Below, in pieces: positions 59,719 through 64,000 of a stretch of DNA of 64,000 nucleotides. The notes beneath the pieces were generated by a model, which was given only the letters and a program-made list of their open reading frames with translations, ran no database searches and had not been told where the DNA came from. Every line of letters starts with the position of its first letter. Position 1 is the first letter of the stretch. The stretch covers positions 372,001 through 436,000 of the forward strand of contig NZ_JAMQOP010000004.1 of the NCBI RefSeq assembly GCF_031624495.1, read 5' to 3'. The DNA is from Halogeometricum sp. S1BR25-6. GTDB taxonomy: Archaea; Halobacteriota; Halobacteria; Halobacteriales; Haloferacaceae. The translations under genes were made by a program, and so were the position numbers.

Positions 59719-60159
59719 CTACTCCCGTTCATCTGCTCCTCTGGGGGACTCGTCTCCCTCGCCCACGACCGAGGCCATCGCCTCGCCGTCGACGCGCGTC
59801 CACTCGTACCGCCGCATCAACCCCCGCACCGCGGCCTCCGAGAGCGACCACGCCTCGCCGACGGGTTCGCCGTTCTCGGCGTCCCAGGCGCCGTACGTCC
59901 GGGACTCGCCCGCCCGCGTGACGAGTATCGGCTCGCGGGAACGGATGTGGACGGTTTGGCCGCGAACGATGGGTGGACCGTCGCCGCTCGCGATGCGTCG
60001 CTTTTGTCGGAGAACCTCCCGCTTCGACTCGATTCGCTCGACGAGTTCGCGTTCGGTCTCGGGAGAGAGCACCTCCGTCCGCTGTCGACACTCCAAACGC
60101 TCGATCTCCGCTTCGAGTTCGTCGATGTCGTCGGCGTTCGCGTCCGTTCCTGTGGTCAT
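59719..60159 (-). CDS. Coiled-coil protein of unknown function, 146 aa
   Basis: Residues about 10-65 form a charged heptad-like coiled coil (DDIDELEAEIERLECRQRTE, ERELVERIESKREVLRQKRR). The rest is a small beta/alpha domain: PPIVRGQTVHIRSREPILVT, then RTYGAWDAENGEPVGEAWSL and SEAAVRGLMRRYEWTR. No known family recognised. An ATG at 60216 would add 19 residues. No strong promoter was seen for either start. Confidence 0.6.
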   Translation of the reverse strand: MTTGTDANADDIDELEAEIERLECRQRTEVLSPETERELVERIESKREVLRQKRRIASGDGPPIVRGQTVHIRSREPILVTRAGESRTYGAWDAENGEPVGEAWSLSEAAVRGLMRRYEWTRVDGEAMASVVGEGDESPRGADERE

Positions 60160-60438
60160 GGATTTCGCCTGCGTTCCGGACGACGTCGCGGCGTCCTCGA
60201 CGCTCCGGGCACTCATCGGCGTCCCGAGCGACTCGCGTCACCCGTTCCGGCCGTCCCGTAGCGTCGACAGTCGGTTAGCGGTCGTATCCCCTCTACTCCC
60301 CGCCGAACCTAAACGAGTTCGCTCTCCGACCGGACCGTCCGCTCGGGGCGGTCCCTCGCTCCGGTCAGTCGCCGGCGAAACAGTCTCTCCCACCCTACGA
60401 CTTTCCGGACGCGTGAGCGCATCCCGAGAACGCGGCGG

Positions 60439-60612
60439 TCAGTGGTGCGAGCAGCACCCGCTGAGGTGGTATCGGACGGGCGCCTCGCCGAAACTGAAAC
60501 ACGCCGCGAGCGACTCCGTCGAGTACCCCAACTCCGCGGCCGAACGCATCTCCGCGCATTCGTCCGCGTCTACCGGCCCGAATTCGTCGACGAGTTCTGC
60601 TTTCGTGTACAT
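60439..60612 (-). CDS. Small HTH-like Cys-rich protein, 57 aa
   Basis: TKAELVDEFGPVDADECAEM followed by RSAAELGYSTESLAACFSFG and APVRYHLSGCCSHH. A helix-turn-helix-like core with four Cys and two His at the end, which could hold a metal. The ATG at 60612 gives the compact form; an ATG at 60717 would add 35 residues of different, less acidic composition. Function unknown. Confidence 0.5.
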   Translation of the reverse strand: MYTKAELVDEFGPVDADECAEMRSAAELGYSTESLAACFSFGEAPVRYHLSGCCSHH

Positions 60613-61090
60613 ACTCTCCCATTCGGTTACGGGGGAATCGAAGTTGTGCGTATACTCATAGCTATTAGGAAATCGGTCCGCTATAATACGACCGTCTCTC
60701 CAACGATTTAATTTCAACTTCTACATACATAGCAAATTTATCGTATATCTCGATACAGTGCGTATCTGGACAGGTCTACAGTCGTCATCACCGTCGTATC
60801 CCGCCCGAAGCACTCGCCGTCCCTCCGTCAGCAGTCGCGGGCGGCCCCGTCTCGGACTTCGAGCCGTCGTATCCGTATATCGGCATGAGATTTACGACCG
60901 CTCCGAGACGTATGAATACGTCGCGTTCGACGGGCGAGTCCACCTATCCGACGAACCCGAACCCGTCGGCTCCGTTCGGTCTCTCCGGCGAGTAGGACTA
61001 AGCGCCGGGCGTCGTATCACTACCCGATGTCACCGACAGTATTCGAGGGCGACGGCTCCCTGCGCGACACCCGCGGAACGTCGAACGCAG
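60613..61090. other. Gene-poor AT-rich region
   Basis: 478 bases with an AT-rich centre (60650-60770, including TATACTCATAGCTATTAGG and AATTTATCGTATATCTCG) that could hold promoters for both flanking genes. No convincing ORF was found; a plus-strand frame is open through part of it but its composition is unlike the neighbours. Confidence 0.45.
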
Positions 61091-61348
61091 ATGGATAGTT
61101 CGGATCCGTGGTATCGGGGAGCACTCGTCCCGGACCGGGACGGCGACTGGCGAGTCACGGCGGTCGCTCGCCGGTCGCTCGCTTCGGAGGAGACGTTTGT
61201 CTGCGAGGCGACGGGCGCGGCGGTGCCGGCGAGTTCAACCCACCTCCTCGTCACTGTCCGCCGGCGCGGACGATTCCGCGATAAGACGGATGAATTCGTC
61301 GTTCTCGACGAAGACACTCTCAGACGGTGGTTAGAAGTGGGAGACTGA
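61091..61348 (+). CDS. Small haloarchaeal protein of unknown function, 85 aa
   Basis: MDSSDPWYRGALVPDRDGDW, then VTAVARRSLASEETFVCEAT, STHLLVTVRRRGRFRDKTDE and FVVLDEDTLRRWLEVGD. A predicted small beta-rich domain with one Cys in a GAA loop. It resembles short haloarchaeal proteins of unknown function, but no exact family was recognised. ATG at 61091; an in-frame extension upstream lies in AT-rich sequence. Confidence 0.5.
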   Translation: MDSSDPWYRGALVPDRDGDWRVTAVARRSLASEETFVCEATGAAVPASSTHLLVTVRRRGRFRDKTDEFVVLDEDTLRRWLEVGD

Positions 61349-62317
61349 AGGCTCACCCAGCGCCCGACGGCGCATCGCCGCCCGTTCGCATCGAAGTTCG
61401 GTATCACTTCCACACATGTTCGAGTGAATCTAGAAACAAATAATCGAACAAGTATCTATAAATGCGGATTAGAATCTGTATCGGCTCTAAATGAATCAGG
61501 ACTAGCTGCAGATACCTAATACTTAGATAGTCGAATTCAGACGGGTAGAGCCTTGAGAAAACTGACTGGATTATTTTCTCGTACCGTTGGTGAGACTACA
61601 ATAATAATAGACAAACGGCGCATCAGACGAATCCACCGTAATAGGATAGTATAAACCGCTTTCGGCTACCGTATCTGTTAAATGTGCCGGCTGTAGTACT
61701 AACCGAACTCGATACGACGACGTACGGAAATAAAGCGGACAAAGAGAAAATCAGAACGGCCTATTAAAATTTGCTTTTTCAAACCCTCTCCTTTCAGGAA
61801 AGACGGCGAACTTCGGCGCCGGCCTGCCGTCTCATTACCGATAGAGTGTGATAGAAACGAACTCTCCGAAGACGCGTTCTTCGATGCAGAAGCGAGCACC
61901 TACGTCCGTGATAGACTACGAGTGCGCGAGAGGACGCGCGACGAGTCCTCAGAACGAAAACATCCTGCTTCTCTTCTCACTCTCGTTTTACTCTACAGAA
62001 CAGAATCCCGAAGAGACCCGAGTACACGAGTTGCGGTTACTTCCGTCATCCGGAAGAAAACTGCATCTGCTGCGAACGTCCCCACCGAACGGGTTGAAAC
62101 GGCTTCTGAGCGGGAGTTCAAATATTGCCACATAGGATTACGAACATAGTTCTGTAATGAGAAGTCGCAGGCGACTGAAACGATGTGTTTTGTTCTACAG
62201 AACGACGACGAGCGGTCTCATTGGGCGCACGAATGCCGAGCGGAAGAAAAACGTTTATCGGCGGTGTCGAATCCGGGACAACCTATTTGTGGCCCGTATC
62301 CGAAGCGAAAGCTGTCG
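61349..62317. other. Long AT-rich gene-free stretch
   Basis: 969 bases, far more AT-rich than the rest (for example 61440-61640 and 61700-61800). No full gene was found. A short plus-strand frame near 61855-61935 (ELSEDAFFDAEASTYVRDRL) might be the tail of a decayed gene, but this is weak. The distal part holds two copies of TTTT-NN-TCTACAGAAC (see separate entry). No transposase motif was seen. Confidence 0.5.
61986..62203. promoter_or_regulatory. Two copies of TTTTNNTCTACAGAAC upstream of the GlcG-type gene
   Basis: 61986-62001 and 62188-62203 share this 16-mer; the second is extended to GTTCTACAGAAC, a near-palindrome with GTTCT/AGAAC arms. The GlcG-type gene begins about 115 bases after the second copy. 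Possible operator pair. Confidence 0.4.
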
Positions 62318-62737
62318 ATGGCAGAAGAACTCAGTCTCGAGACGGCGACGGAGATAATCGCCGCCGCGGAGGAAAAGGCCGAAGAAATCGAACAGCCGAT
62401 GGTCGTCACCATCGCGACCGATGAGGGGAACCTCATCGCCCAGCACCGGATGGACGGGGCGTGGCTCGCGTCTGTCGAGATATCGCGCAACAAGGCGTAC
62501 ACGGCCGCTGCGCTGGAGACGAGCACGGACCAACTGGCCGAACCCAGCGAACCGGGCAACTCCCTGTACGGACTACAGACGACCGACAAGAACCGCATCG
62601 TCATCTTCGGCGGCGGCTACCCGCTCACCGTCGACGGCGAAATCGTCGCCACTATCGGCGTCAGCGGCGGCGAAGTCAGCCAGGACATGGAAGTCGCCCA
62701 AGCCGGCGTCGACAAGTTCGAAGAGCTGTATAGCTAA
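62318..62737 (+). CDS. GlcG/HbpS-family protein, 139 aa
   Basis: Standard GlcG/HbpS (PF03928) pattern: LETATEIIAAAEEKAEEIEQ, then PMVVTIATDEGNLIAQHRMD, GAWLASVEISRNKAYTAAAL, and VIFGGGYPLTVDGEIVATIG followed by VSGGEVSQDMEVAQAGVDKF. The family binds haem or small cofactors, or assists glycolate/diol metabolism; its function here is unknown. ATG at 62318. Confidence 0.85.
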   Translation: MAEELSLETATEIIAAAEEKAEEIEQPMVVTIATDEGNLIAQHRMDGAWLASVEISRNKAYTAAALETSTDQLAEPSEPGNSLYGLQTTDKNRIVIFGGGYPLTVDGEIVATIGVSGGEVSQDMEVAQAGVDKFEELYS

Positions 62738-62857
62738 TCGAGGTGCGACCGGGCGCGCGCCGCCGGAGCCGAGGCGTCGCGTCCGGACCGACGACTCCAC
62801 CGGTCCGCGAGTCGGCTCCGCCCGAGCCTTTTTGTGGCCCTGTGACGACGTGCGCGC

Positions 62858-63482
62858 ATCACGAACCGAGAGCAGGTTGCACGCGCCGCGGCGGCGACCG
62901 GCGCGGACTACGCGTACGACCGGTTCCGAACCGACGTGGACGTCGAACGGAAGACGAGCGAAGTGGACCTCGTGACCGAGATAGACCGCGAGACGCAGCG
63001 TCGGATCGTCGCGGCGATACGCGAGGCGTTCCCCGGCGACGAAATCGTCTCCGAGGAGGGCGACGAGCGAGAGACCGTCTCCGAGGAGGGATACGCCTGG
63101 ATCATCGACCCCATCGACGGTACGCAGAACTACACCCGCGGGACGAGAGCCTGGGTGACCAGCGTGGCCGTCGTCGAGGACGGGCGGCCGGTGGCATCGG
63201 TCAACGCTGCGCCGGCACTAGGTAACACCTACGTCGCGAACGAGGGGTCGGTCCGCCGCGACGGCGACGCGGTGGCGGTCAACGAGACGGCCGACCCCGC
63301 GGCGTCCCTCATCGCCTCGACCCTCCGACTCCGCGACGAGGAGAGCGTCATCGCCGAGTTCGGCGAACTCAGACGAACCGAGTCGGCGCAGTTGACGCTC
63401 TCGATGGTCGCCGACGGCGCGCTGGACGCAACCGTCGGACTGAGCGACGCGCCGAACTCGTGGGATACCGTCGCGGGCATCG
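62858..63482 (+). pseudogene. Broken inositol-monophosphatase-family gene (start codon and 3' part lost)
   Basis: Family motifs are intact: DLVTEIDRETQRRIVAAIRE, PGDEIVSEEGDE and WIIDPIDGTQNYTRGTRAWV (the Mg-binding DPIDGT). Homology extends back to codon ATC at 62858 (ITNREQVARAAAATGADYAY), exactly where a TATA-like CTTTTTGTGG 27 bases upstream would start a leaderless mRNA, so ATG appears to have become ATC; the next in-frame start (GTG 62936) removes 26 residues. After WDTVAGI (about 63482) family sequence stops and unrelated residues follow, so the C-terminal third is missing. Confidence 0.6.
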
Positions 63483-63489
63483 GTTCGGG

Positions 63490-63622
63490 AGGTAGACGGC
63501 CCCCGAAGCACCGCTTTCCATCCCTCGGCCGACGGTTCGCCGACGTCGCCGCTCCCGTCGTACGCGGTGACGCGGACGCTCGACAGGGCGAGGTCGATTC
63601 CGACGAGGAACGTGTTGTTCAT
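63490..63622 (-). pseudogene. 5' fragment of an FGGY-family sugar kinase
   Basis: From ATG 63622 the minus strand reads MNNTFLVGIDLALSSVRVTA then YDGSGDVGEPSAEGWKAVLR, the nucleotide-binding start of FGGY carbohydrate kinases (usually LGIDLGTSSVR..LFD). After about 44 codons it runs into the antisense of the broken phosphatase gene, so only the 5' end survives. The divergent IclR gene is a typical partner for such kinases. Confidence 0.5.
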
Positions 63623-63855
63623 TTCCCGAACCTGTTCCCGCCGCCAGCATCAAAGCTTCGCTCACCCCGCCCCTCGGGAGCGATTCGTTCTGCTGAATCG
63701 AACAGCGTCGACCGGTCAGCGTCGAATCTGACCGGCCCAAAACGGAATAGACGGCCGACTCGGTGGATGTAGCGCGAATATATCCGAATACTGACTCAGA
63801 CTACTTCCGTTTTGTCCATCAGAACGGTTTAGTGGTTCACGGAGGAGTTTCGACC

Positions 63856-64000
63856 ATGGACGGAGACTCCGCGAACGTGCCGATTCGGTCCGTCGAGACG
63901 ACGCTTCGTCTGCTGGAGCTACTTCGAGAACGGGACGTGGCGGGCGTCTCCGAACTCGCCGCAGAACTGGACGTCGCCAAGAGCACGGTACACAACCACC
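63856..64000 (+). CDS. IclR-family transcriptional regulator (partial, N-terminus)
   Basis: Only the first 48 codons are in the window: VPIRSVETTLRLLELLRERD, then VAGVSELAAELDVAKSTVHN, a typical IclR winged-helix start (SxETxxxLLxxL... S.LA..L...KSTVHNHL). TATA-like GTTTAGTGG (63827-63835) lies 26 bases before the ATG. The effector domain is outside the window. Divergent from the sugar kinase fragment. Confidence 0.8.
   Translation, partial: MDGDSANVPIRSVETTLRLLELLRERDVAGVSELAAELDVAKSTVHNH

Noticed and set aside
61400-62150. Insertion-sequence remnant in the AT-rich gap
   Set aside because: No transposase motif, terminal inverted repeats or target duplications could be found.
1-64000. tRNA or rRNA genes
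   Set aside because: No cloverleaf with conserved GTTCRA arm or rRNA segment was noticed on reading either strand; a tRNAscan run would be decisive.

Overview
The window is haloarchaeal (class Halobacteria). GC is high, nearly every predicted protein is Asp/Glu-rich, many genes have a TATA-like box about 26-27 bases before the start codon (leaderless transcripts), and the gene set includes Orc1/Cdc6, KptA, thiamine kinases and Tat-type lipoproteins. The genus cannot be fixed from sequence alone. An Orc1/Cdc6 gene flanked by origin repeats, with a ParA cassette 5 kb away, places the window next to a replication origin. This may be the chromosome, a second chromosomal origin or a megaplasmid; the housekeeping genes (nrd, thi) argue against a small plasmid.

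Layout. 0-13.5 kb: sugar oxidoreductase tail, VOC protein, small flavoprotein, membrane proteins, an arylsulfotransferase-like/GT-C pair, an oligopeptide-type solute-binding protein whose two halves are in swapped order and which is coupled to a PAP2 phosphatase, an aldehyde dehydrogenase facing a small HTH regulator, rhomboid protease, YjbQ. 13.5-25.5 kb: S8 protease, then a minus-strand block of three secreted proteins. One is cohesin-like with a C-terminal anchor, one is PKD-PKD-cohesin-dockerin, and one is a 2283-residue malectin/beta-propeller/PKD protein with its own dockerin-like segment. 26-31 kb: small regulator, a decayed ORF, then nrdR-nrdA-nrdB behind tandem palindromes resembling NrdR boxes. 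31-48 kb: M20 amidohydrolase/threonine dehydratase pair, BrkB-type membrane protein, thiEMD operon, lipoprotein, ribokinase/nucleoside hydrolase divergon, stress protein, Vms1-like GGQ protein, gamma-glutamyltransferase, PPOX protein, thermonuclease-lamin tail protein, AIM24 protein. 48-52 kb: hyuA-hyuB (oxoprolinase/hydantoinase) preceded by a 66-codon ORF abutting the hyuA start. 52-58.4 kb: replication/segregation region with ParA, its small partner, a PRC-barrel-like protein, an HTH remnant, an AAA+ ATPase and Orc1/Cdc6; at least six good ORB-like repeats surround an AT-rich unwinding element. 58.4-64 kb: VOC protein, KptA, small hypotheticals, an AT-rich gene-poor stretch, GlcG-type protein, a broken inositol-monophosphatase-like gene colliding with the 5' fragment of a sugar kinase, and the start of an IclR regulator.

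Genes that probably work together: nrdR/A/B (dNTP supply; the beta subunit lacks the radical Tyr and looks class Ic); thiE/M/D (thiamine salvage); nucleoside hydrolase plus ribokinase (nucleoside to ribose to ribose 5-phosphate); parA, its partner and orc1 (replicon maintenance); the cohesin/dockerin surface proteins (possible extracellular assembly). All functions are read from motifs and gene context; no database search was run.
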